Source of the DNA: Deltaproteobacteria bacterium
GTDB lineage: Bacteria > Desulfobacterota > Binatia > Binatales > Binataceae
Reading direction: 5' to 3'
Assembly (NCBI GenBank): GCA_021786815.1
Contig: JAJYMR010000187.1
Coordinates: forward strand, 1 to 25,070
Length of the DNA: 25,070 bases
A program made the translations under genes and the position numbers. The notes below the pieces were generated by a model. That model searched no databases. It was not told the DNA's origin and saw only the letters and a program-made list of their open reading frames with translations. Shown here in pieces: positions 1-7,623 of this stretch; within the stretch, counting starts at the first letter, position 1; every line of letters begins with the position of its first letter.

Positions 1-809
1 TCGAAGAGCGCGGGCGCACCGGGCGCAAGGCGGCTGAAACGCGCGCCGAGGCGTCCGAGGCTCAGGGTGAGTGCGGCGAACGTGCCGCACATCCGGCGCT
101 CCGCGATTACCAGCACTGCCACACCGCTTCGCTCGGCCGCGCGCGAGAGCCGAAGCGCGGCGCTTTCGGCAAGCGCGTAACGCATCGCGCCGAGATCGAT
201 TACGACCAGGCCGAATCCTCCCGCTTCGAGGACCATCTCGGCGGCCTTGAGCGCGGAATTCCACGGCGAAGCGGCGCGGCGGCGGCGACGGGCGAAGTTA
301 GGTTCATGGCGAGCGAGTTCGGCGCCGTCAGGGTCGAAGGCGGCGGACGGGCGAGCGTCGCACGCAAGCGGGGAACGGATACGGCCGGTGCGGCCGCCGA
401 GGCTCGCCCAGAGGATTCGGTTCAGGTCGGCGCCGGCGGCCTCGACGCTGGCCGGGTCGAAGGCGCCTGGCAGATCGAGCCATGCGGCGACCTCGCCGCG
501 GCGGGACGCGGCAGCGGCGAAGGCGGCGGCGATAGCGGTCTTGCCGGAGCTTGCGGGTCCGACGATTTCGCTTATTCGGCCGCGGGCGACTCCGCCATCG
601 AGGATTGTGTCGAGCGGGGCGAGGCCGGAGGCGAGCCGGCGGTCCTTGCGGGTAAGTTCACGACCTTTGAAAACGCCAGCAAATTCAAGCGGTTGCGGTC
701 GTTCCGCAGGGCACGTTGAAGGACGCTCCGCAGACCTTGCGAGGCTTCGCGCCTCAGTCCTGGAAGGGACGGGCAGGGCGAGCGGGACAGATACGGAAAC
801 AGCAGCCAC
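1..809 (-). CDS. imuA: ImuA-like RecA-family ATPase, 3' end beyond window edge
   Basis: I read this open frame from the reverse strand; it runs without a stop from a GTG at 809 to the window edge, giving 269 residues. A Walker A motif GPASSGKT is at about residues 84-91, after a RecA-like lead-in (GLAPLDTILDGGVARGRISEI). A Walker B-like strand LVVIDLG is at about 201-207, followed by an alanine-rich helix and a VAVLVIAERR strand. This order is that of ImuA (SulA/RecA-like) proteins, which work with ImuB and DnaE2 in damage-induced mutagenesis; those partners would lie to the left and cannot be seen. An arginine-rich insert (about residues 138-182) separates the third strand from the helix before Walker B. 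The first 40 residues are low-complexity and the GTG start lacks a good ribosome site, so the start is uncertain. A generic RecA-like ATPase is the alternative. Confidence 0.68.
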   Translation of the reverse strand, partial: MAAVSVSVPLALPVPSRTEARSLARSAERPSTCPAERPQPLEFAGVFKGRELTRKDRRLASGLAPLDTILDGGVARGRISEIVGPASSGKTAIAAAFAAAASRRGEVAAWLDLPGAFDPASVEAAGADLNRILWASLGGRTGRIRSPLACDARPSAAFDPDGAELARHEPNFARRRRRAASPWNSALKAAEMVLEAGGFGLVVIDLGAMRYALAESAALRLSRAAERSGVAVLVIAERRMCGTFAALTLSLGRLGARFSRLAPGAPALF

Positions 810-1124
810 GCATCTGTTTTCGCTCTTTTTTCGCCATCATGTCAAGGGTGCTGTATTTTTCCTCTGACGGGGGAGCGCAGCAAGGGGAAGCGTTGTGAAT
901 TTGAAGAACGGCCGTCGCTTCCGGACCGGCGAGGGGGCGGGCGGTTTGGCGCGCGGGGTTACCGCGCGGGGTTACCGCGCGGGATCTTTAGACTCTGCTC
1001 GCAGACTCGCTTCGCTGCGACGCACGAGTTCCCAGTGCAACGTCCATCAAGCGCAATCGGGTTTCCGACCCTCCTTCAAATTTTCCCAGTGGGTACACGG
1101 CGCATCGCGTGATAAGGGAAAACC
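810..1124. other. Intergenic region between imuA and gldA (divergent)
   Basis: No convincing gene is seen in these 315 bases. The stretch separates two divergent genes and so should hold both promoters. A perfect TTGACA (-35-like) reads leftward at 840-845, but no good -10 follows it at the usual spacing. A 13-base tandem repeat lies at 951-983, and a short hairpin (TCGCAG/CTGCGA arms) around 999-1020. A purine-rich AAGGGAAA just before the ATG at 1125 can serve as the gldA ribosome site. Confidence 0.5.
951..983. repeat. 13-base tandem repeat, about 2.5 copies
   Basis: The unit GCGCGGGGTTACC occurs twice in full (951-963 and 964-976) and then as a partial GCGCGGG (977-983). It sits in the imuA-gldA intergenic region. 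It may be a slippage product, or two adjacent copies of a protein-binding site; nothing in the sequence decides between these. Confidence 0.7.
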
Positions 1125-2252
1125 ATGCTTAAGGTATTCTGCGCGCCGGCGCGTTATCTCCAGGGCAAAAACGCGACTGCGGAACTCGGGCCTCAGATGA
1201 AGCGGCTCGGTCTCGGCGGTCCCGCGCTGATAATCGCGGGCGCATCAGCGATCAGGCTTCTCACGCCCACGTGGGATGAGACGTTTCGCCAGGCCGGCAC
1301 GGCGTTCAGCGTTCGCAGGTTCGGAGGCGAATGCTCCGAGGAGGAGATCGACGCGGGCATCACCGAAGCACGCGCAAAGGGAGCACGCGCAGTCGTCGGC
1401 GCGGGCGGTGGCAAATGCCTCGATACGGCGCGGGCCGTCGCCGCCGCGCTCGAACTACCTGTGGTCAACTGCCCGACGCTCGCCTCCAGCGATGCGCCGT
1501 GCAGCGCGCTGTCGGTCGTGTACACCGAGGCGGGAGTTTTCAAAAAATTGCTCTTCTATCGGCGCAATCCCGACCTCGTGCTGGTCGATACCGCCGTGAT
1601 CGCGTCGGCTCCTGCGCGCTACCTCGTCAGCGGGCTGGGCGACGCGCTCGCGACCTGGTTCGAGGCGCGCACCGTGATCGAGGCGCGTCAGCCCAACCAG
1701 TTGGGCGGAGCGACGACCCTGACCGGCGGCGCTCTCGCGCGCCTCTGCTACGAAACGCTGATCGCGGACAGCGCCGACGCGCTCGCCGCCGTCGAGCGCA
1801 AGGTCGTAACGCCGGCACTCGAGCGGATCGTGGAAGCGAACACGCTGCTCTCGGGACTCGGCTTCGAATCGGGAGGCCTTGCGATCGCTCATTCGGTGCA
1901 CAACGGGCTCACGACCGCTCCGCCGACCCATCGGTTCCTTCACGGCGAAAAGGTGTCGTTCGGCCTGATCGTGCAGTTGGCCGTGGAGGGACGCCCGTCC
2001 GCCGAAATGCAGGACGTTCTCCGATTTTGCAACCGCGTGGGATTGCCGACCACGCTCGCGCAGGTGGGGCTTGGCGATGCCGACGCGGCAACGATTCGGA
2101 AAATCGCCGAGCGAACGGTGGCCGAGGGCGAGACGGCGCATCATGAGCCTTTTCCGGTAACCGCGGATCTGATTGCCGACGGTATCGCCGCGGCGGACGA
2201 GGTCGCGCGCCGATGGCGAGCGGCTGCGCTGACTGACCCGGCCACGAGTTGA
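1125..2252 (+). CDS. gldA: Glycerol dehydrogenase-type iron/zinc alcohol dehydrogenase
   Basis: This 375-residue protein matches the usual length of GldA, which oxidises glycerol to dihydroxyacetone with NAD+ in the cytoplasm. The N-terminal Rossmann-type half carries the nucleotide-binding loop GAGGGKCLDTARA (about 92-104) and the typical CPTLASSDAPCSALSVVY segment (116-133). The metal-binding half has Asp173 in GLGDALATWFEA, His256 in AHSVHNGL and His273 in HGEKVSFG, the three ligands expected for the catalytic zinc. The start at 1125 has AAGGGAAA immediately upstream and gives the normal MLKVFCAPARYLQG opening. The gene stands alone, convergent with the lipoprotein gene. No dihydroxyacetone kinase is nearby, so the substrate in this organism could be another small polyol or hydroxyketone. 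Confidence 0.93.
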   Translation: MLKVFCAPARYLQGKNATAELGPQMKRLGLGGPALIIAGASAIRLLTPTWDETFRQAGTAFSVRRFGGECSEEEIDAGITEARAKGARAVVGAGGGKCLDTARAVAAALELPVVNCPTLASSDAPCSALSVVYTEAGVFKKLLFYRRNPDLVLVDTAVIASAPARYLVSGLGDALATWFEARTVIEARQPNQLGGATTLTGGALARLCYETLIADSADALAAVERKVVTPALERIVEANTLLSGLGFESGGLAIAHSVHNGLTTAPPTHRFLHGEKVSFGLIVQLAVEGRPSAEMQDVLRFCNRVGLPTTLAQVGLGDADAATIRKIAERTVAEGETAHHEPFPVTADLIADGIAAADEVARRWRAAALTDPATS

Positions 2253-2298
2253 ACCGCGGTTCGCGGACTTGCCTCGCTCAGGGCCACGAGCGGGCGGC

Positions 2299-3327
2299 TT
2301 AGTGTGACGGTGGGGGATCGGCTGTCGGCAGTGGGATGGTTTCGGGAGGGTAGGAATCGTCCTGGTAAAAGCCCGGGGGCGAGGAGTTCAATTGTTCGGG
2401 CGGCTTTAGGAGTGGCGATGCGTCGCTCTGGTCGGAATCCATCGCGCGTTCCCTGTACACGGCGGATTCGCGAAGTTGCGAGACGTTATTCGTCGCGATC
2501 GGCAGGCGAAGCATAATCTCGCGTACGACTTCCCATTCCGCGCGCGCCAATTCAACGTCGCGCAACGCAGTCGTGGTCGTCACTGAATTCAAGAGGATGT
2601 CGGTCGGATCGAATGCCGGGCGCAGATCGACGGAATAGCGGGTGTCGCTCGCGGAAAAGAAGTTATGCCCGTCGCGCGTCGAGACCACCCGGATTTTGGC
2701 CCCGATACGCCATCCCGCGGCCAGGAAATAGTAGAAGGCGTTGTAGTCCAGCACCTCGCCATAGACCACCGTGTCCGCGTCCAGCCATCGGCCGAGTTCC
2801 TCGGCGGAAACGGCTTTGAGCTTGCGGCAATTGTTGACGCCGCGATAGGCGAGCACCGCATCGATCGTTGGAATCGGGATTACCGCGAATTCGCGTTCAG
2901 CCAGAGAGCCGGTGACTTCGCGCCGCAGCCGATTGGCGTTGGTCCAGGCCCACTCCTCGCGCGTGCGCTTGTTGCGACGCGTCAGCGGGACACCGTCGAG
3001 GATATAGTTGCCGCTGACGCGATTGCAGAATGGCAGCACCGCGATTCTGTGCGGTGGGTCCGTCTGATAACCGGACGAGACGACATAACGAGCGTGGCCG
3101 GGGTCGGTTTCCAACAGATTGTCGAACCAGGTCTTGCGACCGTGAGTCATTACGTCCTTTTCCGGCAGGAAGAACGGGCGGGACTGGTAGTTGTTTCCGG
3201 CCGCGCCGGAGCATCCGGCGGCCAGCATCATTGCCCCCAGAAGGCAGACGATACCGGCGCGTCGCCAGCCTTGTTTCGCCTGGGGCACGCAATTTCGGCG
3301 AAAAGGCACCGAAACAACTAGCTGCAT
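2299..3327 (-). CDS. Putative lipoprotein, GNA1162/DUF799-like
   Basis: The product has an N-terminal region with paired arginines, a hydrophobic stretch (GIVCLLGAMMLA) and a lipobox LAAG-Cys at about residue 39, so it should be a lipid-anchored envelope protein of about 342 residues. The middle has an IAVLPFCNRVSGNYILDGVP segment, then a region of strands and helices ending in ADTVVYGEVLDYNAFYYF and a variable proline/serine-rich tail. The IAVLPF-start and the VVYGEV strand resemble the GNA1162 (DUF799) lipoproteins and related CsgG/LptE-like secretin-associated lipoproteins; I hold that family link only moderately. Frame starts are TTG at 3330 and ATG at 3327; the ATG has AAGG eight bases upstream. 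The gene is convergent with gldA, 46 bases away, and lies downstream of the terminator of the F420 operon, so it is probably transcribed separately. Confidence 0.75.
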   Translation of the reverse strand: MQLVVSVPFRRNCVPQAKQGWRRAGIVCLLGAMMLAAGCSGAAGNNYQSRPFFLPEKDVMTHGRKTWFDNLLETDPGHARYVVSSGYQTDPPHRIAVLPFCNRVSGNYILDGVPLTRRNKRTREEWAWTNANRLRREVTGSLAEREFAVIPIPTIDAVLAYRGVNNCRKLKAVSAEELGRWLDADTVVYGEVLDYNAFYYFLAAGWRIGAKIRVVSTRDGHNFFSASDTRYSVDLRPAFDPTDILLNSVTTTTALRDVELARAEWEVVREIMLRLPIATNNVSQLRESAVYRERAMDSDQSDASPLLKPPEQLNSSPPGFYQDDSYPPETIPLPTADPPPSH

Positions 3328-3340
3328 CAATCATGCCTTA

Positions 3341-3356
3341 CGCAAATATAATATCC
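3341..3356 (-). promoter_or_regulatory. Candidate promoter -10 region for the lipoprotein gene
   Basis: Directly upstream of the lipoprotein start, the leftward strand reads GATATTATATTTG, a very AT-rich island in GC-rich surroundings, with TATTAT (3348-3353 on the reference strand) as the likely -10 box. No strong -35 is visible at 16-18 bases. Confidence 0.35.
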
Positions 3357-3486
3357 GTCAGGATAAATTGGCCTGTTGCTGCTTCGCTCAGCTACAGATT
3401 GGGGCGAGTCGGATGGCCCTGTCGGTTACAACGGTGCAACTGAAGTGCAGACGTGCCTAGGGCGAGCGGGGAAGAGGCGGAGCAGA

Positions 3487-3507
3487 GAAAAGCCGGGACC
3501 TCCGGCT
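3487..3507 (-). terminator. Rho-independent terminator of the F420/polyprenyl operon
   Basis: Read leftward, a perfect six-base stem AGCCGG/CCGGCT (arms 3502-3507 and 3491-3496) with a five-base loop is followed by TTTCTCT. It lies about 180 bases beyond the stop of the polyprenyl synthase gene and before the lipoprotein gene, where a transcription end is expected. The T tract is short, so strength is uncertain. Confidence 0.55.
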
Positions 3508-3597
3508 GTCAGGCTGGGCGCAGCGAAGGACCTCATACCACCGGGGCTCGCTCGGCATGAGATTCTCCGCTTCGGCAACCCTCGCTCAGAACGACAA
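3507..3597. repeat. Degenerate palindromic interspersed repeat (MITE/REP-like)
   Basis: This gene-free segment has two imperfectly inverted arms, about 3507-3536 and 3557-3596, around a GC-rich centre. The outer ends pair as TGTCAGGCTGGGCG against CGCTCAGAACGACA (about 10 of 14 positions), and the inner parts CAGCGAAGGACCTCAT and ATGAGATTCTCCGCTTC are also roughly inverted. From memory, words such as GAGATTCTTCGCTTCGCTCAGAATGACA recur between genes in several uncultured bacterial lineages, and this looks like a diverged copy. I cannot test its copy number here. No transposase is present. Confidence 0.5.
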
Positions 3598-3684
3598 ACG
3601 AGAGCGCCTTTACGTTGCTCTGTTGTGCTGCGGGAGCGGTATCGGCGGAAGCGGTAATAAACAGAGCGTCGCGGTTGAGGGCAG

Positions 3685-4695
3685 TCAGACTTCGCGATGG
3701 ACTTGCTCGTCGATGAGCAGGCCGAGGCTTTCGCGGAACGGCGACGGCGTCAGGCCGGCGAGAAGCTCGCGCGCGATCCGCACCTGCTCGGCGGCCATCG
3801 CGCGTGCCTCGGCGACGACTTCCGGCGCGCGCAGCATATCGAGCGCGCGGTCGAAATTTGCGCCGTCGAGATGCCATCCGTTGCGGAAGATCGTCCGCAG
3901 TTCGGGGTTGCGCGCGATTCCGAGCACGACCGGTAGCGACGGTATTCCGGCGCGAAGGTCGGAGCCGACGGGTTTCCCGATCTTTTCCTCGGGTCCCATG
4001 ATGTCGAGGATGTCGTCGATCATCTGGAAGGCGAGCCCGACCGCGTTTCCAAGCCGCCACATCGCGTCGATCGTTGCGCCGTTCGCGCCCGCGAGGTCGG
4101 AGGCTACGCGGCCACCGGCCGAGAACAACGAGGCGGTTTTGCGCGTTATTACCGCGATATAGTCTTTCAGATTTGCGGCCGTGCTATGGCGGAAGCGACC
4201 TTCCATCACTTCGCCCTCGGTCAACTGGATACAGGCCTGCGCCGCGGTGCGCACCAGATGCTCTTCGAAGCGGCCGCACAGTTCGAACGCGCGGCAGAAC
4301 AGGTAGTCGCCGGCGATAAGCGTCGGACCGGCGCCGTAGCGCGCAAAGGCTGACGGCTTGCCCCGGCGCAGCATCCCGCCGTCCACGATATCGTCGTGCA
4401 GCAATGTGGCCGAATGAATCAGTTCGAGCGCGATGGCGGCGTCGATTGCATCGTCGATTTTTTCGTCGACGCCGCCGCAGGCGCGATAGACGAGCAGGAT
4501 AAACGTGGGACGCAGGCGTTTTCCGCCGCCGTCCACCAGGTAATGGCAGATTTCCGCGATAAGACGTTCGCTCGAATCGAGCAGGCTCGAAAGCCTCGCC
4601 TCCGCCGCGATGAGATCGGCTTCGACCACTCGCCCGGGTTCGCTTCGTTCGGCGTGGGATACGGGGCCGATTTGGTACGCTTTTGCTTTATTCAC
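3685..4695 (-). CDS. Trans-polyprenyl diphosphate synthase (IspB/IspA family)
   Basis: This 336-residue protein is an all-alpha isoprenyl diphosphate synthase that condenses isopentenyl diphosphate units onto an allylic primer. It has GGGKRLRP at 56-63, the first aspartate-rich motif DDIVD at 101-105 preceded by SATLLH, RRGKPS at 110-115, the second aspartate-rich motif DDILD at 227-231 and GKPVGSDLRAG at 240-250. The lack of a two-residue insert in the first aspartate motif and the length favour a medium- or long-chain (octaprenyl-like, quinone side chain) enzyme over a short-chain farnesyl synthase, but chain length cannot be fixed from sequence alone. It is the last gene of the F420 operon: the GTG start at 4695 lies 10 bases after the cofE stop, which argues for translational coupling. 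A hairpin terminator lies about 180 bases downstream. Confidence 0.92.
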   Translation of the reverse strand: MNKAKAYQIGPVSHAERSEPGRVVEADLIAAEARLSSLLDSSERLIAEICHYLVDGGGKRLRPTFILLVYRACGGVDEKIDDAIDAAIALELIHSATLLHDDIVDGGMLRRGKPSAFARYGAGPTLIAGDYLFCRAFELCGRFEEHLVRTAAQACIQLTEGEVMEGRFRHSTAANLKDYIAVITRKTASLFSAGGRVASDLAGANGATIDAMWRLGNAVGLAFQMIDDILDIMGPEEKIGKPVGSDLRAGIPSLPVVLGIARNPELRTIFRNGWHLDGANFDRALDMLRAPEVVAEARAMAAEQVRIARELLAGLTPSPFRESLGLLIDEQVHREV

Positions 4696-4705
4696 GGGTC
4701 AACGC

Positions 4706-5458
4706 CTATCGAAACAAATCGGCTTCGGCGGGACGAATCAAGACTTTCGCGGTTCCTTCGTAGGGTTCGAAACTGTATCCGCGCACGTGCACGGCCGGGA
4801 TACCGGACGCTTTTTCCATCAGAAGGCCGCCTGCGCCGGCCAGTTCGTCGGCGACGGCGATCACGGTGTGATGGAGTTCGCGGCCGCCCAAATCTTTCGT
4901 CCCGCGCAAGTCCAGCATCGGGTTGATCCCGGCGATTCCGATGCAGACCTCGGTCAGGCCGTCGCGCCAGGGGCGGCCGAAGGTGTCGGTCACCACGACC
5001 GCGACCTCGGCGCCGGTAAGCCTGCGAAGGCCTGCGCGTATTTTGGCCGCCGAGGCGTCGGCGTCAACCGGCAGCAGGATCGCGCGCTCGTCGTCGAGGG
5101 CGTTCGATTCGTCCACGCCGGCGTTCGCGCACACCCATCCGGGACCGGTTTCCACTATAAGGACGCCGCGGTCGTTGCGCACGATACGGCTGGTCTGGCG
5201 CAGTACCACTTCGACCAGGCGCGGGTCTTTGTCCCATCGCGCGGCGTAATTGCGCGCAAATGGCGACGGCTCCACATCGCCGAGATGGACCAGGCGGCCC
5301 TCGGCCTTCGAGACGACTTTCTGGCAGACCAGAACGATATCGCCGTCCTCAAGCCTTAGCCGGGTGTGCTCGAGGCCCTTGGCGAGCAAGGCGGCGAGAT
5401 CGTCGCCAGCCTTGATCATTGGTATTCCTTCGATAGCGGTAAGCGTCACCGAAGCCAT
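4706..5458 (-). CDS. cofE: Coenzyme F420-0:L-glutamate ligase
   Basis: CofE adds gamma-linked glutamates to F420-0 using GTP and a divalent metal. The 250-residue product opens with the family's LTAIEGIPMIKAGDDLAALL, then DGDIVLVCQKVVSKAEGR, the GVDESNA segment with the nearby LPVDADASA, and VVVTDTFGRPWRDGLTEVCIGIAG, all typical of CofE. It is a single-domain enzyme of archaeal-like length and lacks the nitroreductase-like C-terminal domain found in the actinobacterial FbiB fusion. The ATG at 5458 gives the normal family start, 13 bases after the cofD stop. Only weak ribosome-site complementarity is visible, which fits coupling to cofD translation. The number of glutamates added cannot be predicted. 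Confidence 0.95.
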   Translation of the reverse strand: MASVTLTAIEGIPMIKAGDDLAALLAKGLEHTRLRLEDGDIVLVCQKVVSKAEGRLVHLGDVEPSPFARNYAARWDKDPRLVEVVLRQTSRIVRNDRGVLIVETGPGWVCANAGVDESNALDDERAILLPVDADASAAKIRAGLRRLTGAEVAVVVTDTFGRPWRDGLTEVCIGIAGINPMLDLRGTKDLGGRELHHTVIAVADELAGAGGLLMEKASGIPAVHVRGYSFEPYEGTAKVLIRPAEADLFR

Positions 5459-5471
5459 GTGGGCAACCAGC

Positions 5472-6443
5472 CTACACCCGAAGCGCGTCCAGCACTATGC
5501 CCGCAAGGCGGGCGGATTTGGCCGGGGTGGTCATCACGGTGTCGACAGCGATGGGCTCCATCCCGAGTTCCCGTACCGGTTCGAGATATTGCCGGTCGCG
5601 GATGTCCATGATGAAGACGCGGGCGATATCGCGATAGAGCCGCGCGACGCCAAGCGGCGAGACCTCGTGTCCGAACGCGCGCATCATCCGGTCCGCCGGT
5701 CCTTTGACCGTTCGTCCGCCGACGATCGGACTTATCGCGGCGACGCGCGGGCGCATCTTCTGAAGCTCGCGCCGTACGCCCTTGAGCGCGAGAATCGGTC
5801 CGAGCGACACGAACGGGTTCGACGGCGCAAGGATTACGGCGGACGCCTGGCGAATCGCGGTGAGTGCGGCGGGCAGCGGACGGGCCTTTTCGACGCCGCG
5901 AAGCTCGATCCGTTCGACGTTGCCGCGCGCGCGGTTGCGCACGAAATACTCCTGGAACGGCATCGCGGCGCGTCCGCGCAGCTTGACCCACGTATGTACC
6001 CTGTCGTCGCTCATCGGCAGAATCCCGGCGCCGCCGCCGAGCCGTTTCGCAATTTCGGCGGTCACGCGGCTTAGGCTCGCGCCCGAGCGCAGCCTTTCGG
6101 TGCGATACAGATGGGTCGCGAGGTCGCGGTCGCCGAGGTTGAACCACGGCTTTCCGTAAAAGCGCGAGAGCGCCTCGAGCGCCGCGAAGGTGTCATCCTT
6201 GAGCCCCCATCCGGCGGCGGGATTCACCATCCCGGCCAGCGTGTAGGTCACCGTGTCAACGTCGGGCGAGACGTGAAGTCCGTAGAAATTCTCGTCGTCG
6301 CCCGTGTTGACGATTACGGTGAGCCGCCTGGGCGGAAACCTTCGTGCGAGGCCGCGGAGAAACTTAGCCGCACCCACTCCCCCCGCAAGCGTGACTATCC
6401 GCGGGTTGCGGGGAGGTATGGGCGATGATTGGCCGTGCGCCAT
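5472..6443 (-). CDS. cofD: 2-phospho-L-lactate transferase (CofD)
   Basis: CofD transfers the phospho-lactyl or phosphoenolpyruvyl moiety from the guanosine-activated donor to FO, giving F420-0 or its dehydro form. The protein has the N-terminal LAGGVGAAKFLRGL (19-32), NTGDDENFYGLHVSPDVDTV (46-65), and later SNPFVSLGPIL and ISPIVGGRTVKGPADRMM, all hallmarks of the family. I chose the ATG at 6443 (323 residues), because AAGAAGG lies seven bases upstream; the frame is open further upstream, but that extension is arginine-rich and unlike the family. With this start the gene overlaps the end of cofH by 80 bases in a different frame. No start codon closer to the conserved LAGGVGAAK strand exists, so a substantial overlap looks real. 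Confidence 0.94.
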   Translation of the reverse strand: MAHGQSSPIPPRNPRIVTLAGGVGAAKFLRGLARRFPPRRLTVIVNTGDDENFYGLHVSPDVDTVTYTLAGMVNPAAGWGLKDDTFAALEALSRFYGKPWFNLGDRDLATHLYRTERLRSGASLSRVTAEIAKRLGGGAGILPMSDDRVHTWVKLRGRAAMPFQEYFVRNRARGNVERIELRGVEKARPLPAALTAIRQASAVILAPSNPFVSLGPILALKGVRRELQKMRPRVAAISPIVGGRTVKGPADRMMRAFGHEVSPLGVARLYRDIARVFIMDIRDRQYLEPVRELGMEPIAVDTVMTTPAKSARLAGIVLDALRV

Positions 6444-7623
6444 TGGGAGCCTTCTTGCCGTAGAGCTTCCTGTAAAGAGTCGAGCGCTCCACCGCGACAC
6501 GACCCATCTCGCGCGCCTTTTCCTCGATAACGTCAACCGCGATGAACTCGCCGGAGTTGCCGCCGGCTTCGCGCGTGATGCTTTCCTCCATCAGGGTGCC
6601 CGAGAAGTCGTTGCATCCCGCCTTGAGCGTGAGCGCGGCGAGATCGGCGCCGAGTTTCACCCACGAGGTCTGGATATTGTTGATCCAGCCGCGCAGGAAA
6701 AGCCGCGAAAACGCGTACATCTGGAAGTCGAGCACGCCGTTTTCGAGCGGCTTCACGAGTCCCCTGCGATAGAGCACCGTGTTCTCGTGGATGAAGCGCA
6801 GCGGGACGAATTCCGTGAATCCGCGGGTGCGCTTCTGGATCGAGCGCATCAGGTCGAGATGGTTGACGACCTGGCGCGGCGTCTCGAGATGGCCGTACAT
6901 GATGGTCGAGGTGGTTGGAACGCCGATCGAGTGCGCGCTCGTGATGATCTCGACCCACGTGGCGACATCGACCTTCTTGTGGCTCAGAATTTCGCGCACG
7001 CTGTCGTCGAGGATTTCGGCCGCGGTGCCGGGGATCGAGCCGAGCCCGGCGTCGCGAAGCATCGCGATGTACTCCGGGTAATCCATCCGCGTTCGCCGGG
7101 CTCCATACATGATCTCCATCGGCGAGAACGCGTGCACGTGGATTTCCGGGAACCTGCCTTTCATCGTGACCAGCAGGTCGCGGTACTTGAAAGCCGGCAT
7201 GTCGGGATTGATCCCGCCCTGCATGCAGACTTCGGTTGCGCCGCGAGCCACCGCGTCGGCAATCTTGGCGAGGATGGTCTCGTCGGAGTGGTCGTAGGCG
7301 TCGGGCTCCCAGCGCTGGCGCTTGAAGCCGCAGAACTGGCATCCGACGAAGCAGATGTTGGTGAAGTTGAGGTTGCGGTTGACGACGTAGGTGACTTCGT
7401 CGCCGACATCCTCGGCGCGCGCGATATCCGCGCACTTTACCACCGCGCGCAGGTCGTCGCCTCGGGCGGTGTAGATGAGGAAGCCCTCGTCGGGGGTCAA
7501 CTCAGCGCCCTTAAGGGAGCGCTCGAGTGCGCTTCGTACGTCGGGCGACGCGCGATCGAGCAGCGCCTCGACGCGAGTCGCCTCGATTTCGTCAACCCAG
7601 TTTCGCCAATGCTCCAGATTCAC
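6364..7623 (-). CDS. cofH: FO synthase subunit 2 (radical SAM CofH)
   Basis: CofH (5-amino-6-(D-ribitylamino)uracil:tyrosine transferase) joins a tyrosine-derived radical to the pyrimidine on the way to the deazaflavin FO. The 419-residue product has the radical SAM cluster motif CFVGCQFC at 91-98 inside NLNFTNICFVGCQFCGF, followed by EVCMQGGINPDMP and HVHAFSPMEIMYGARR, the segments that separate CofH from the related MqnC/MqnE enzymes. It starts with a GTG that overlaps the cofG stop by four bases (GTGA), so the two halves of FO synthase are translationally coupled. The C-terminal tail ends in HACGGSGCG, with two cysteines beyond the fold; this tail lies in the region overlapping cofD. The actinobacterial counterpart is a fused FbiC protein; here the subunits are separate. 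Confidence 0.94.
   Translation of the reverse strand: MNLEHWRNWVDEIEATRVEALLDRASPDVRSALERSLKGAELTPDEGFLIYTARGDDLRAVVKCADIARAEDVGDEVTYVVNRNLNFTNICFVGCQFCGFKRQRWEPDAYDHSDETILAKIADAVARGATEVCMQGGINPDMPAFKYRDLLVTMKGRFPEIHVHAFSPMEIMYGARRTRMDYPEYIAMLRDAGLGSIPGTAAEILDDSVREILSHKKVDVATWVEIITSAHSIGVPTTSTIMYGHLETPRQVVNHLDLMRSIQKRTRGFTEFVPLRFIHENTVLYRRGLVKPLENGVLDFQMYAFSRLFLRGWINNIQTSWVKLGADLAALTLKAGCNDFSGTLMEESITREAGGNSGEFIAVDVIEEKAREMGRVAVERSTLYRKLYGKKAPNGARPIIAHTSPQPADSHACGGSGCG

Noticed and set aside
247..867. Long rightward open frame of 206 codons opposite imuA
   Set aside because: It is arginine/alanine/serine-rich with no family features, and the opposite strand encodes a clear RecA-like ATPase with Walker motifs.
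781..900. LexA (SOS) box upstream of imuA
   Set aside because: I looked for CTGT-N8-ACAG, GTTC-N7-GTTC and GAAC-N4-GTTC patterns and found no acceptable match.
895..1200. Rightward frame of about 100 codons before gldA
   Set aside because: It runs through the 13-base tandem repeat into gldA, with low-complexity composition and no ribosome site.
2254..2266. CCGCG/CGCGG mini-hairpin after gldA as a terminator
   Set aside because: The stem is five bases with a three-base loop and has no T tract, so it is expected by chance at this GC content.
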